Positions 24,988 through 33,802 of a stretch of 64,000 bases of DNA are shown here, piece by piece. Position numbers and translations under genes: made by a program. Each line of letters begins with the position of its first letter. Positions within the stretch are counted from its first letter, which is position 1. The notes below the pieces were generated by a model. That model searched no databases. It was given only the letters and a program-made list of their open reading frames with translations, and had not been told where the DNA came from. The DNA is from Acidobacteriota bacterium (GTDB lineage Bacteria; Acidobacteriota; Thermoanaerobaculia; Multivoradales; J023): the NCBI GenBank assembly GCA_029263395.1, contig JAJCXO010000080.1, forward strand, positions 1 through 64,000. Reading direction: 5' to 3'.

Positions 24988-25485
24988 TCAGTCGTCGTCG
25001 TGGCTCTGTAGGCGGTGGTAGCCGCGATTCCAGTAGACCAATGGTGCGGCGTCTGATTGGGGCACTTGGGTGGCTTGGACTTCACCGATGTAAACGTTGT
25101 GCGTACCGGCGGCGGAGCTGGAGTGTAACGTGCAGTCCAGCCAGGCGGCGGCATCGGCGAGGATCGGTGCGCCGGTCTGTGCTGTGGTCCAATCACCTTC
25201 GAGAAAGCGGTTCTCCTCTTTGACCCACGCGAAGCGGTCGGAGAGGGCGGCTTGGTCTTGGCGCAAGATGTTGACCGCGAAGACGGCTCCTGGCCGTTCG
25301 ATCAGCCGGTAGGCACTGTGTTGACGATCGATCACCACTGCGATCAGCGGCGGTTCCGGTGAAATCGAAGCGAAAGCCGAGACGGTCAAGCCGTGGATGT
25401 CGTCGCCCCCCTTGACCGTGACGATAGTTACGCCGGAAGCAAAGTGGCAGAGCGTGTTGCGAAACTCGTCGGACGTGATCGGCAC
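24988..25485 (-). CDS. Flavin reductase-like domain protein
   Basis: A 165-residue single-domain flavin reductase (FMN-binding split barrel, HpaC-like). It shows FRNTLCHFASGVTIVTV, GLTVSAFASISPEPPLIAVV and the C-terminal YIGEVQATQVP...PLVYWNRGYHRL of this family. Such proteins reduce FMN or FAD with NAD(P)H and often supply a two-component monooxygenase; no monooxygenase partner is adjacent. The start is a GTG with GAGGAA eight bases upstream. It converges on the DUF4097 gene and is divergent from the bacilliredoxin. Confidence 0.9.
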   Translation of the reverse strand: MPITSDEFRNTLCHFASGVTIVTVKGGDDIHGLTVSAFASISPEPPLIAVVIDRQHSAYRLIERPGAVFAVNILRQDQAALSDRFAWVKEENRFLEGDWTTAQTGAPILADAAAWLDCTLHSSSAAGTHNVYIGEVQATQVPQSDAAPLVYWNRGYHRLQSHDDD

Positions 25486-25600
25486 GGTCTATTTCCTCAG
25501 GAGTTGGTTCGTTGGTGTGCAGGCATATGGAGAAGAGACTCAGTCTCCCGTGGCGAGGAAGTTTAGCATTGGGCAGGGATCTGTCGCCGCCTGATAGCGA

Positions 25601-25630
25601 TTGGATCGCGAGCCTTGGGTGGCGTAGAAT
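25601..25630 (+). promoter_or_regulatory. Candidate promoter of the bacilliredoxin operon
   Basis: TTGGAT at 25601-25606 and TAGAAT at 25625-25630 lie 18 bases apart, giving a transcript start near 25637 and a leader of about 54 bases before the ATG at 25691. Confidence 0.45.
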
Positions 25631-25690
25631 GGAGAAGCGGCGGTTTATATCTGCCGTGTCTCAAATTTGTCACTCAGGAGGAATCTCACT

Positions 25691-26107
25691 ATGTATAGTC
25701 CACTACTCGTCAAGCCGATGCGCGAAGAGCTCACGTCGGCTGGCTTCGAAGAGTTGCTGAGCGCTGAGGATGTCGACCGCTTTGTCGCCAACAAAGAGGG
25801 CACCGCTCTGCTGGTGATCAACTCGGTCTGCGGCTGTGCAGCTGGCATGGCCCGCCCGGGGGTGCGGCTCGCACTCGAACATGGCAAGACGCCGGATCGA
25901 CTCGGTACAGTGTTTGCTGGCCAAGAAGCGGAAGCGACGGCACGGGCGCGCGGTGCCTTTCCTGAGATCCCGCCGTCGAGTCCGTCGATGGCCTTGTTCA
26001 AGGAAGGCGAGCTGGTACATTTTGTGCCGCGTCACCGGATTGAAGGTCATAGCCTCGAGGCTCTAGCACAAGATCTGACCCAGGCGTTCGATCAATTCTG
26101 CGCCTAG
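25691..26107 (+). CDS. BrxA/BrxB family bacilliredoxin
   Basis: A 138-residue thioredoxin-fold protein of the YphP/YqiW (DUF1094) family. The active site is the Cys-Gly-Cys in INSVCGCAAGMARPGV, and the family's C-terminal FFKDGE-like strand appears as ALFKEGELVHFVPRHRIEG. In Bacillus these proteins remove bacillithiol from S-bacillithiolated proteins; whether this organism makes bacillithiol cannot be seen here. The start has GGAGG ten bases upstream. It leads a plus-strand cluster with a 90-residue hypothetical and a DUF423 protein. Confidence 0.93.
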   Translation: MYSPLLVKPMREELTSAGFEELLSAEDVDRFVANKEGTALLVINSVCGCAAGMARPGVRLALEHGKTPDRLGTVFAGQEAEATARARGAFPEIPPSSPSMALFKEGELVHFVPRHRIEGHSLEALAQDLTQAFDQFCA

Positions 26108-26117
26108 GTAGGACGTG

Positions 26118-26390
26118 ATGGGCACTTTTCACCAGAACAAGAGCGAGCTGCACGGCATTACTGTGGTCGTCGACACCGCAGGACCCGAAATTTATGTCGG
26201 GCGTTGCGACGATATGGACGATGCCCGAGTGATTCTGCTCGATGTTGATGTTCATAACGATGGCGACGGCGGGCGATCAAAAGACGAGTATGTTCGCAAG
26301 GCGGCACAATTCGGGGTCTGGAAGAAGCACGACCAATTGGTACTCGATCGCGCCCAGGTGACCTCTGTCCGTCGCCTGAGCGAGCTCTGA
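26118..26390 (+). CDS. Conserved-looking small hypothetical protein
   Basis: A 90-residue acidic protein starting 10 bases after the bacilliredoxin stop and ending 12 bases before the DUF423 gene. It is predicted as short beta strands (LHGITVVVDTAGPEIYVGRC, DARVILLDVDVHND), then a helix (SKDEYVRKAAQFGV) and a final strand pair. One Cys is present (GRCDD). No family was recognised. The tight spacing strongly suggests a real gene translated with its neighbours. Confidence 0.75.
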   Translation: MGTFHQNKSELHGITVVVDTAGPEIYVGRCDDMDDARVILLDVDVHNDGDGGRSKDEYVRKAAQFGVWKKHDQLVLDRAQVTSVRRLSEL

Positions 26391-26402
26391 GACGGGGGTT
26401 GT

Positions 26403-26771
26403 ATGGCCCAGAACTGGATCGCTCTCGGAGCGTTATGGTGCGCTCTGTCCGTGGTGGCGGGGGCGTTTGGCGCTCACGGTCTCAAAACACGCCTCGACAT
26501 CGAGGCGCTTGCGTTGTGGGAGACCGCAGCCCGTTACTTCATGTACGCTGGTTTCGGAATCGTGCTCAACGGCATGGCAGCATGGCAGCAAGGTCGGCAA
26601 GGGTTCGATACCGCTGCGGTCTGCCTGGTTGCTGGTAGTCTGATCTTCAGCGGTACCGTCGCCGTGCTGGCCCTGGGAGGCCCACGTTGGCTCGGGGCGG
26701 TCACACCGATTGGCGGACTGCTCATGATCGTCGGCTTCGTGGTGTTCGGTTGGACGGCTTGGAGAGCATGA
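26403..26771 (+). CDS. DUF423 small membrane protein
   Basis: A 122-residue inner-membrane protein with four predicted helices. It has the DUF423 (YgdD/YwdK) signature: ALWCALSVVAGAFGAHGLK near the start, then WETAARYFMYAGFGIVLNGM, FSGTVAVLALGG and GGLLMIVGFVVFGWTAW. The family is very widespread and its function is unknown. It follows the small hypothetical protein by 12 bases. Confidence 0.92.
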   Translation: MAQNWIALGALWCALSVVAGAFGAHGLKTRLDIEALALWETAARYFMYAGFGIVLNGMAAWQQGRQGFDTAAVCLVAGSLIFSGTVAVLALGGPRWLGAVTPIGGLLMIVGFVVFGWTAWRA

Positions 26772-26885
26772 GGCGCCATCCCGAACCACGTTCGAGGTGG
26801 GTTTCGCCAGCAGATTCTGATTTCAACAAAAGATCACGATTGATTGCGATCCCGTCGGTCGCGCTAGAAAAGGAGATTCAGTTCC

Positions 26886-28517
26886 ATGCCTAACGGAATC
26901 GTTCAGATCCCGACCCCAGTCAACGAGCCGGTTCGCGCCTATGCTCCGGGTTCGGTGGAGAAGGCCGCCCTCAAACAGCGTCTGCATGAGATGCTCGGTG
27001 AGAAGGTCGAGATTCCACTGATTATCGGCGGTCGTGAGGTCCGGACGGGTCGCATCGCCGAAGCGGTCTGTCCACACGATCATGGTCATGTACTCGCCGA
27101 ATTTCACCAAGCCAGCGGTGAGGAAGTACAGCAGGCGATCGATGCGTCCCAGGCGGCGTGGAAGGACTGGTCGGAGATGGCATGGGAAGACCGTGCAGCG
27201 GTTTTTTTGAAGGCAGCTGATCTGCTCGCCGGCCCGTGGCGCGACACGATCAACGCTTCCACGATGCTCAATCAGTCGAAAACGGTCTACCAGGCAGAGA
27301 TCGATTCGGCCTGCGAGTTGATTGACTTCTGGCGGTTCAACACCTCGTACATGCGGCAGCTCTACACCGAGCAGCCAGGTTCGGTCAGCGGCATCTGGGA
27401 TACCTCCGAGTACCGCGCACTCGAAGGTTTTGTCTTCGCGGTGGCGCCGTTCAACTTCACGTCGATCTCTGGCAACCTACCGACCGCACCGGTTCTGATG
27501 GGTAACGTGGCGCTGTGGAAGCCGGCGTCGACGTCGGTCCTTTCGAGCTACTACCTGATGAAGCTGCTGCAGGCTGCGGGACTACCGGACGGGGTCATCA
27601 ACTTTGTGCCAGGGCCTGGGGCGGCGGTTGGTGATCCGGTGTTGGCGAGCCCTCACTTGGCGGGAATCCACTTTACCGGTTCCACCGGCACCTTCCAGTC
27701 GATGTGGCAGACCATCGGCAACAACATTCGGAGTTATCGGTCGTATCCACGCATCGTTGGCGAGACCGGTGGCAAAGATTTTGTTTTTGCCCATCCGACC
27801 TCGAGCGTCGATGCGTTGGTTGTGGCGTTGGTGCGAGGGAGCTTCGAATATCAGGGGCAAAAGTGCTCGGCGGCATCCCGGGCCTACATCCCGCGGTCGC
27901 TGTGGCCACAGGTATCTGCGGGTCTGAAGGATATGGTCGGTTCGATCGACATGGGTTCGCCGATGGATTTCCGGAATTTCATGGCCGCGGTGATCGATCG
28001 CCGAGCCTTTGGCAAAATCACGGGCGCAATCGATCGTGCCAAGTCGTCCAATGACGCTGAGATTCTGTGCGGTGGTGGCTTTGACGATGCGGTCGGCTAC
28101 TTCATTGAACCGACCGTCATTGTCGCCAACGATCCTCGCTACGAAACCATGCAGGAGGAGCTTTTCGGTCCGGTGTTGACGATCTACGTCTACGAAGACG
28201 AAGATCTGGATGCTGCGCTCGAGCTGTGTGATTCCACCAGCCCTTACGCTCTCACCGGCGCCATTTTCGCCGATGACCGTTCGGCGCTCGTCAAAATGTC
28301 GGCCGCTTTGCGACATGCGGCAGGTAACTTCTACCTCAATGACAAACCGACCGGTGCTGTGGTCGGTCAGCAGCCGTTTGGCGGGGCACGCGCTTCAGGC
28401 ACCAACGACAAGGCTGGCTCGGTCTTCAACCTCCTTCGCTGGACATCCCAGCGTTCGATCAAGGAGACGTTTGTTCCTCCCACGGACTATCGTTATCCCT
28501 TCATGGAGGAAGAGTAG
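26886..28517 (+). CDS. pruA: L-glutamate gamma-semialdehyde dehydrogenase
   Basis: A 543-residue aldehyde dehydrogenase for the second step of proline catabolism (delta-1-pyrroline-5-carboxylate to glutamate, NAD+-dependent). The N-terminus (EPVRAYAPGSVEKAALKQRL) is diagnostic of the stand-alone PruA type also found in Bacteroidetes and eukaryotic mitochondria. The general base Glu lies in RIVGETGGKDFVF and the nucleophile Cys in EYQGQKCSAASRAYIP; the C-terminal PTGAVVGQQPFGGARASGTN loop is present. AAAAGGAG precedes the ATG by nine bases. No proline dehydrogenase gene is in the window. A 114-base gap separates it from DUF423. Confidence 0.96.
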   Translation: MPNGIVQIPTPVNEPVRAYAPGSVEKAALKQRLHEMLGEKVEIPLIIGGREVRTGRIAEAVCPHDHGHVLAEFHQASGEEVQQAIDASQAAWKDWSEMAWEDRAAVFLKAADLLAGPWRDTINASTMLNQSKTVYQAEIDSACELIDFWRFNTSYMRQLYTEQPGSVSGIWDTSEYRALEGFVFAVAPFNFTSISGNLPTAPVLMGNVALWKPASTSVLSSYYLMKLLQAAGLPDGVINFVPGPGAAVGDPVLASPHLAGIHFTGSTGTFQSMWQTIGNNIRSYRSYPRIVGETGGKDFVFAHPTSSVDALVVALVRGSFEYQGQKCSAASRAYIPRSLWPQVSAGLKDMVGSIDMGSPMDFRNFMAAVIDRRAFGKITGAIDRAKSSNDAEILCGGGFDDAVGYFIEPTVIVANDPRYETMQEELFGPVLTIYVYEDEDLDAALELCDSTSPYALTGAIFADDRSALVKMSAALRHAAGNFYLNDKPTGAVVGQQPFGGARASGTNDKAGSVFNLLRWTSQRSIKETFVPPTDYRYPFMEEE

Positions 28518-28637
28518 GGGTCTTTCCGAACCAACGCAGTTGCGATTCGTCCCTCGGCTCTCGACTCGCAGCTTCCCAATTTGATGTCTTCGTTACCATG
28601 GGACTGTCTGCGGCGAAGACCGGACCCCGTGACTAGC

Positions 28638-28668
28638 CAGCCGCCCTCAACGAGAGGTGGCTGAGGGC
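28638..28668 (+). promoter_or_regulatory. Two mutually exclusive hairpins before the ThDP enzyme start
   Basis: CAGCCGCC (28638-28645) can pair with GGTGGCTG (28656-28663), or GCCCTCA (28643-28649) with TGAGGGC (28662-28668). The two stems share bases and end just before the ribosome binding site GAGAGGAG (28671-28678). This might be a switch in the leader or coincidence in GC-rich DNA. Confidence 0.3.
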
Positions 28669-28683
28669 TCGAGAGGAGATGGC

Positions 28684-30414
28684 ATGACAGGCGGAGATTT
28701 GGTCGCGGATGTGTTGGTGAAGCATGGTGTCCCCTGTGTCTTCACCTTGTGTGGTGGGCATATCTCACCGATTCTCGTCAGCTCGAAAAAGCGTGGCATT
28801 CGGATTGTTGATGTTCGCGACGAGGTGACAGCGGCGTTTGCCGCCGACGCGACATCACGCTTGACGAATACAGTGGGGGTGGCGGCGGTCACCGCAGGTC
28901 CCGGAGTGACCAACACCATCACCGCGATCAAGAATGCACAACTGGCGCAGTCGCCCTTGGTGCTGCTCGGAGGGGCTACCGGTACCATCCTCAAGGGGCG
29001 GGGCTCGTTGCAGGATATCGATCAAATGGCGTTGTTCGAGCCCCATGTGAAGTGGATGGCGGCAGTCGAACGGGTGCGCGATCTGGTGCCGGCGCTCGAG
29101 CAGGCATTCGAAGAAGCCAGACTGGGGGTGCCCGGTCCGGTTTTTGTCGAGTGCCCGGTTGATCTGCTTTACGAGGAAACTTTGGTCCGGGATCTGTATG
29201 GTGTTTCGAAGGAAGCGCGGTCGACTCGTGAAAAGGCCTTACACTGGTATCTCGGACGCCACCTGAATCGACTGTTCAAGGGAGCCGACAAGGTCAGTGC
29301 TTCCGAGCCACGCCGATTTGCGCCGGTGGTTGCTTCTGGCAGTGAGATCAAGCGAACCATGGCCAAATTGAAGCAGGCCGAGAGGCCGGTCCTGTTGGTG
29401 GGCAGCCAGTCGATGCTGCACCCCGAACGTGTCGACGAACTGGCGTCAGCTGTAGATCAGCTCGGCATACCGGCCTACTTGAGCGGCATGGCACGGGGGC
29501 TTCTTGGCCGTGACCACCCCCGTCATATGCGGCACCAGCGAAGGCTGGCGCTGAAGGACGCAGATTTGGTCATGCTCGCCGGGGTACCGAACGATTTTCG
29601 TCTCGACTATGGCCGCAATATCAATCGTCGTGCCAAGACGATAGCGGTCAATCTCAGCGATCACGACCTGACCAAAAATCGGCGTCCGAGCCTCGGTGTG
29701 TTGGCCGATCCGGGGCGCTTCCTCGAGGATCTTGCGGCGACGATGGGTACGGGTGGTGAGACTCGTTGGTCGGATTGGATCGACACGCTCCGAAAACATG
29801 ACGACGAACGCGAAGAGAATATCGCCGAGCGGGCTGCGGTCGAGACCGATTACATCAACCCGCTCTATCTCTGTCGGGAAATCGACAAGGCGCTCGACGA
29901 TGACAGTGTCCTAGTGGCCGATGGCGGCGATTTTGTCGCAACTGCGTCGTACACCATCCGCCCTCGAGGTCCCCTGCGTTGGCTCGACCCGGGGGTGTTT
30001 GGCACGCTCGGGGTTGGTGGTGGATTTGCGATCGGTGCTGCGCTGGCGCGACCAACGTCCGAAATCTGGCTGTTGTACGGTGACGGCTCGGCAGGTTACA
30101 GCCTGGCTGAGTTCGATACCTATGCGCGGCACGGATTACCGGTGATTGCAGTCATCGGCAACGATGCTGGCTGGACTCAGATTGCTCGTGAGCAGGTTGA
30201 GGTTCTGGGCGATGATTGTGCGACGGTCTTGCGCCACACCGATTACCACGTGGTAGCGAAAGGGTATGGTGGTCAAGGGCTATTGGTGGATCGGCCTGAG
30301 GATGTGCCGAACGTCCTGGCCGAGGCCAAAGAGATCGCACGCAGTGGTGCTCCGGTGTTGATCAACGCATTGCTCGGCAAAACCGATTTCCGCAAGGGCT
30401 CGATCTCGATGTGA
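28684..30414 (+). CDS. Thiamine diphosphate-dependent enzyme, acetolactate synthase/HACL-like
   Basis: A 576-residue three-domain ThDP enzyme. The pyrimidine-binding domain carries the catalytic Glu in [14 protein letters not shown]; a Rossmann-like middle domain follows ([10 protein letters not shown]); the ThDP-Mg domain has the [19 protein letters not shown]...VIGNDAGW motif. The GGHISPIL and [15 protein letters not shown] segments resemble the ILVBL/2-hydroxyacyl-CoA lyase branch more than anabolic IlvB, and no small regulatory subunit gene is adjacent. The substrate is unknown. The ATG at 28684 has GAGAGGAG five bases upstream; a GTG at 28657 would add nine residues. It follows pruA on the same strand. 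Confidence 0.87.
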   Translation: MTGGDLVADVLVKHGVPCVFTLCGGHISPILVSSKKRGIRIVDVRDEVTAAFAADATSRLTNTVGVAAVTAGPGVTNTITAIKNAQLAQSPLVLLGGATGTILKGRGSLQDIDQMALFEPHVKWMAAVERVRDLVPALEQAFEEARLGVPGPVFVECPVDLLYEETLVRDLYGVSKEARSTREKALHWYLGRHLNRLFKGADKVSASEPRRFAPVVASGSEIKRTMAKLKQAERPVLLVGSQSMLHPERVDELASAVDQLGIPAYLSGMARGLLGRDHPRHMRHQRRLALKDADLVMLAGVPNDFRLDYGRNINRRAKTIAVNLSDHDLTKNRRPSLGVLADPGRFLEDLAATMGTGGETRWSDWIDTLRKHDDEREENIAERAAVETDYINPLYLCREIDKALDDDSVLVADGGDFVATASYTIRPRGPLRWLDPGVFGTLGVGGGFAIGAALARPTSEIWLLYGDGSAGYSLAEFDTYARHGLPVIAVIGNDAGWTQIAREQVEVLGDDCATVLRHTDYHVVAKGYGGQGLLVDRPEDVPNVLAEAKEIARSGAPVLINALLGKTDFRKGSISM

Positions 30415-30430
30415 CTTGGCTCGTATTGTG

Positions 30431-30471
30431 CATAGGTCTCGCGTCATGTGAGGCCCCATATCGAGCCTATG
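30431..30471 (+). terminator. Hairpin downstream of the ThDP enzyme
   Basis: CATAGGtCTCG at 30431-30441 pairs with CGAGCCTATG at 30462-30471, a ten-pair stem with one bulged T and a 20-base loop, 17 bases after the stop. There is no T-run. Confidence 0.4.
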
Positions 30472-30559
30472 TGTGGCTCGGGATGTTCAACCCAACTCCA
30501 GCGGCCTGATCGACTCTGGTGAGGCTGAAGACAGCAGACAACGAATGAGGTATTCGATC

Positions 30560-31618
30560 ATGCAGATCTCAACTACGCCTTGGCATCGACGCGCCGTGAT
30601 GGCGGTTTCGAATCAGATACGTGTCGTCATGGCAGCTTGGCTGGTCCTCGGTCTATTGGGGCCGGTTGCCCTGTCTGCGCAAGCTCCGCCTCAACTGCCG
30701 CCGCTGAAGATCGATGTCAGTCAAATACCTGACATCGTGGCGCGGATCGACGGTGATTCGATCACCAAGCGCGAACTACTGGCGCAGTCGCAAACGATGC
30801 GGATTCAGGCGCTGCAAGCAGGGGCTGCAGACCCGGCGGACAACGAAGACTTCTTGTCGTTTGTGCTCGACGCATTGATCGGTGAGCGTCTGATATTTGC
30901 CGATGGAGAAAAGCGGGGCGTCGGAGTCACCGACACCGAGGCGACCGAGCGGGTCGAAGCAATCATCAAGGCCTATGGTGGTCAAGAAGCCTTTGAGAAG
31001 GCCTTGGAGGAGCAGGGGCTCGATCGCGCCTACGTTCAACGCCAAGTCAAACAGAGTATGACCATCGACAAGTTGATGGAAGGCGAGATCATGCCTACGA
31101 TCAAGCTAGCCGACGAGGATCTGAAGGCCTACTACGATCGTTTCAGCGACCAGATGAAGGTGCCGACAACCTACAAGGTACGTCACATCATGAAGCGATT
31201 CCCGCCGGAAGGTAAGGCTGCTGTCGAGCAGACTGCCACAGGGGAGCTCGAGGGCTTGCGTAAGTTGGTCGAGGAAGGCGGAGATTTTGCTGCCTTGGCC
31301 ACGCTACACACCGACGACGAACGCAGTCGTGAACAAGGTGGGGAGCTACCATGGATGGCTCTTACCGGGCGCGAAGGCAAGTTCGGTGAAACCGTGGCCC
31401 AGCTCGATGTCGGTGGGATGAGCGGCGTGATCGAGTCCGCTGAGGGGTTGCACCTGATTCAGCTGGTCGAGCGCCGACCGGAGAGGACTCGTACCTTCGA
31501 GGAAGCGCGGCCCGAGATCAACAATATTCTAGGAGCCTACGAAGCGCGAGAAGAGATCCAGCGCCGGATCACCGACCTCAAAGGCAGCGCCAAGATCGAG
31601 ATCCTGATAGACAGCTAA
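30560..31618 (+). CDS. Periplasmic PPIC-type peptidyl-prolyl isomerase (SurA/PrsA-like)
   Basis: A 352-residue exported chaperone. A signal peptide (VVMAAWLVLGLLGPVALSAQ) is followed by a SurA-like N-terminal helical domain (ARIDGDSITKRELLAQSQ to about residue 170). A single parvulin domain then starts at KVRHIMKRFPP, with LVEEGGDFAALATLHTDD, GGELPWM and the C-terminal GLHLIQLVERRP. It likely assists folding of outer-membrane or secreted proteins. The ATG at 30560 is favoured by GAGG ten bases before it; nearby ATGs at 30545 and 30599 are possible. Its stop overlaps the stop of the convergent membrane protein by three bases. Confidence 0.9.
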   Translation: MQISTTPWHRRAVMAVSNQIRVVMAAWLVLGLLGPVALSAQAPPQLPPLKIDVSQIPDIVARIDGDSITKRELLAQSQTMRIQALQAGAADPADNEDFLSFVLDALIGERLIFADGEKRGVGVTDTEATERVEAIIKAYGGQEAFEKALEEQGLDRAYVQRQVKQSMTIDKLMEGEIMPTIKLADEDLKAYYDRFSDQMKVPTTYKVRHIMKRFPPEGKAAVEQTATGELEGLRKLVEEGGDFAALATLHTDDERSREQGGELPWMALTGREGKFGETVAQLDVGGMSGVIESAEGLHLIQLVERRPERTRTFEEARPEINNILGAYEAREEIQRRITDLKGSAKIEILIDS

Positions 31619-33780
31619 CTGTCGATGACTTCGATCTCGGTCTGGCAGGCTGCGGACTTGTTGCGGTGTGAGAACCAGGCCACATTCTCGCGGAGTGGGT
31701 CCACTTCCAGCAGGTAGTGTCCGGGTTCGGCTGGGGCCCGGACGTTGAGCCAGGACGAGATCTCTTGATCGGGTTCGACGTCTGCAGCAAGCTCGGTCCG
31801 CAACCCGGCTGCCTGGATGGCATTGCCACTGGCGTCAAGCCAACGATAGGACAGACGGACCCTGGCGGCTCCCAGATGTGGCCAGCGATGTCGACTGGTG
31901 TTGCGCAGGCTGGTCATCGCAAGGAATTCCTCGTTGACGCGCACAGCTTGGGGAGCAGTGCAGGCCTGCCATTCAGCCGAATAGAGATCGAGCTCTAGGG
32001 CCTCACGGGTTCCTAGAATGGCGAAGGCCACCCCCAAGTAATCGCTCGACGCGACGCTTCCGCGCCAGCTTGGCTTTTCGCCGGTCCGGGAGGTGATCTG
32101 GAGTCGGTAGTAGTAGATCGCACCGTCGCTGTCGTGACGGGTCCGGCTTGGGTGGCGAGCGTCGAGTTGGGTCTGGAAGCTGATACCAGGCGCTGGTACA
32201 TCTTCGAACTGGCGGTCGGTTTTGGCGCCAGCAAAATTGACCGAAATCTGATTGTGCGGTGCCAGATTGCGCAGCGCAAAAACCGCAGTCGGAATCTCGA
32301 CGCGGCTCTCCAGCCAAGCTTCGACGGATTCGCCGCCCAACAGCCAGAGCTCATCGCCGACAATTTTGGCTTGATCGGCGGGTGCCCAGAGACGCGCTGA
32401 GCTGGTCCCATCGAGATCGATGTTGTAGACCGCAACTTGTCGAAAGTCGGGGGCTTCGCCGAGGGTTGGGTATTCGAAGGGTAACCAGGAAAAGGGGACG
32501 TTGCGAGTATGTGCTTGGACTGGAGCAAAGGGCACTACCGCACCGAAGGGAGTCAAGAGCAACGTGCTGAGTGTGAGGGCTCCCAAAGCATAACTAGCAG
32601 TGATCATCCACCGCGGTACCCTCCGCAGCAGGTAGAGGAATAACGGATAGATGGCGACGGCATGGGGATTCCCGATCTGTCCGATGTGATGGGCTCGTCC
32701 TGCGGGTTCGTAAAAGACTTGCGTTGCGCCGAGCAAAACCACCGTTGCCAGCATCACCCACTGTTTCTGCGATCGGCGTGAAGCAGTGAGGAAAACAGCC
32801 AGCACCGGAAGGACGAGGGGAAAGTACGGCAGAAGGCCACCTCGCCGTCCCCACAACACAAAGCCTGCGTCTTCTACCATGTTGCCGAGCGTGCGTTGCG
32901 GTGACGGGTGCGCGCTCTTCGTATTCGAGCCGCTGACCTCCAGCCAGGGGATCGAAAGCGGGTTGTCGACCGAGAAGGTTGCAACGTCCAACGCCTCGCT
33001 GCGACTGGCCCGACCGAGGCCTTGATGCCCAGCGAGAGTGCTCGATAGCAGCATGACCGTCGCCAGTGCCACTGCGCAGCCGGCGATCCAAGTAGCAACA
33101 TCGCGTGGGCGCCGCCGAAGCCCGATGAGCAGCGGCAGCGCCAGCAGCGCCAGGGTCGGCTCTTGGGCGATCGCAAGGGCGAAGCTGGCACCGGAAATGG
33201 CCACCCGCCAAAGAACTGAGCGCTTACCCGGCTCCGCCGTCGTATCATCGCGCTGCCACGCCAAGCTCAAAGCAAGTGCGATTGCCGCCATGATCACCAT
33301 CTGAGGCTGCAAGCGAAAGAGATATGCAAAGGCGCTCGAGAGCACAAGAAAGCCTAGGCAGTAGAGCAGGGCAGTGCCGTCCGAGTTCCAGCGCCGGAGC
33401 CGATTCCAAGCTAGGTAGATAACTAGCAGAAAACACAGCGCATTCAGGGTTATGACGCCATTGGCCCCGGCGAGGGCTGCAAAAGGGGCAGACAGTAGGG
33501 GGTAAACCAGAGGCTCCGCGTAGCGAGCGGTGTTCCAGTTGTCATCGCTGGTTAGCGATAGCTCGACGCCAGAAGCGAATGGAAAGTCACTGAACAGTCG
33601 AGCCAGATCGTTTGCGTCACAGGTCAAATCTCCGTCGCGAAGCAAGCTCGTGGCCATCAAATACTGAGTTGGCTCGATGGTGTCGAGCTGCATTGGTAAC
33701 CCAGGCTTCTGAACCGACAGAGTCAAGAGCAGTAAGCAGAGCGCAAAACAGGCGAAAGCAAGACTTGCCGGGCGACTCAT
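31615..33780 (-). CDS. Large polytopic membrane protein, GT-C-like
   Basis: A 721-residue protein. Residues 1 to about 440 contain around ten hydrophobic helices; the first extracytoplasmic loop carries LDTIEPTQYLMATSLLRDGD and NWNTARYAEPLVYPLLSAPF, a layout seen in GT-C type glycosyltransferases and related hypothetical proteins. The C-terminal 280 residues are soluble beta-rich, including SWLNVRAPAEPGHYLLEVD near the end, which looks Ig-like. No catalytic motif can be named with confidence, so transferase activity is unproven. It follows the carbamate kinase by 22 bases and is the last gene of that minus-strand unit. Confidence 0.75.
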   Translation of the reverse strand: MSRPASLAFACFALCLLLLTLSVQKPGLPMQLDTIEPTQYLMATSLLRDGDLTCDANDLARLFSDFPFASGVELSLTSDDNWNTARYAEPLVYPLLSAPFAALAGANGVITLNALCFLLVIYLAWNRLRRWNSDGTALLYCLGFLVLSSAFAYLFRLQPQMVIMAAIALALSLAWQRDDTTAEPGKRSVLWRVAISGASFALAIAQEPTLALLALPLLIGLRRRPRDVATWIAGCAVALATVMLLSSTLAGHQGLGRASRSEALDVATFSVDNPLSIPWLEVSGSNTKSAHPSPQRTLGNMVEDAGFVLWGRRGGLLPYFPLVLPVLAVFLTASRRSQKQWVMLATVVLLGATQVFYEPAGRAHHIGQIGNPHAVAIYPLFLYLLRRVPRWMITASYALGALTLSTLLLTPFGAVVPFAPVQAHTRNVPFSWLPFEYPTLGEAPDFRQVAVYNIDLDGTSSARLWAPADQAKIVGDELWLLGGESVEAWLESRVEIPTAVFALRNLAPHNQISVNFAGAKTDRQFEDVPAPGISFQTQLDARHPSRTRHDSDGAIYYYRLQITSRTGEKPSWRGSVASSDYLGVAFAILGTREALELDLYSAEWQACTAPQAVRVNEEFLAMTSLRNTSRHRWPHLGAARVRLSYRWLDASGNAIQAAGLRTELAADVEPDQEISSWLNVRAPAEPGHYLLEVDPLRENVAWFSHRNKSAACQTEIEVIDS

Positions 33781-33802
33781 GGCTGGAGAGACGTGCCGTC
33801 GA

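Noticed and set aside
27582-28316. A 244-codon minus-strand frame inside pruA
   Set aside because: It is antisense to catalytic regions of a clear aldehyde dehydrogenase; codon periodicity explains it.
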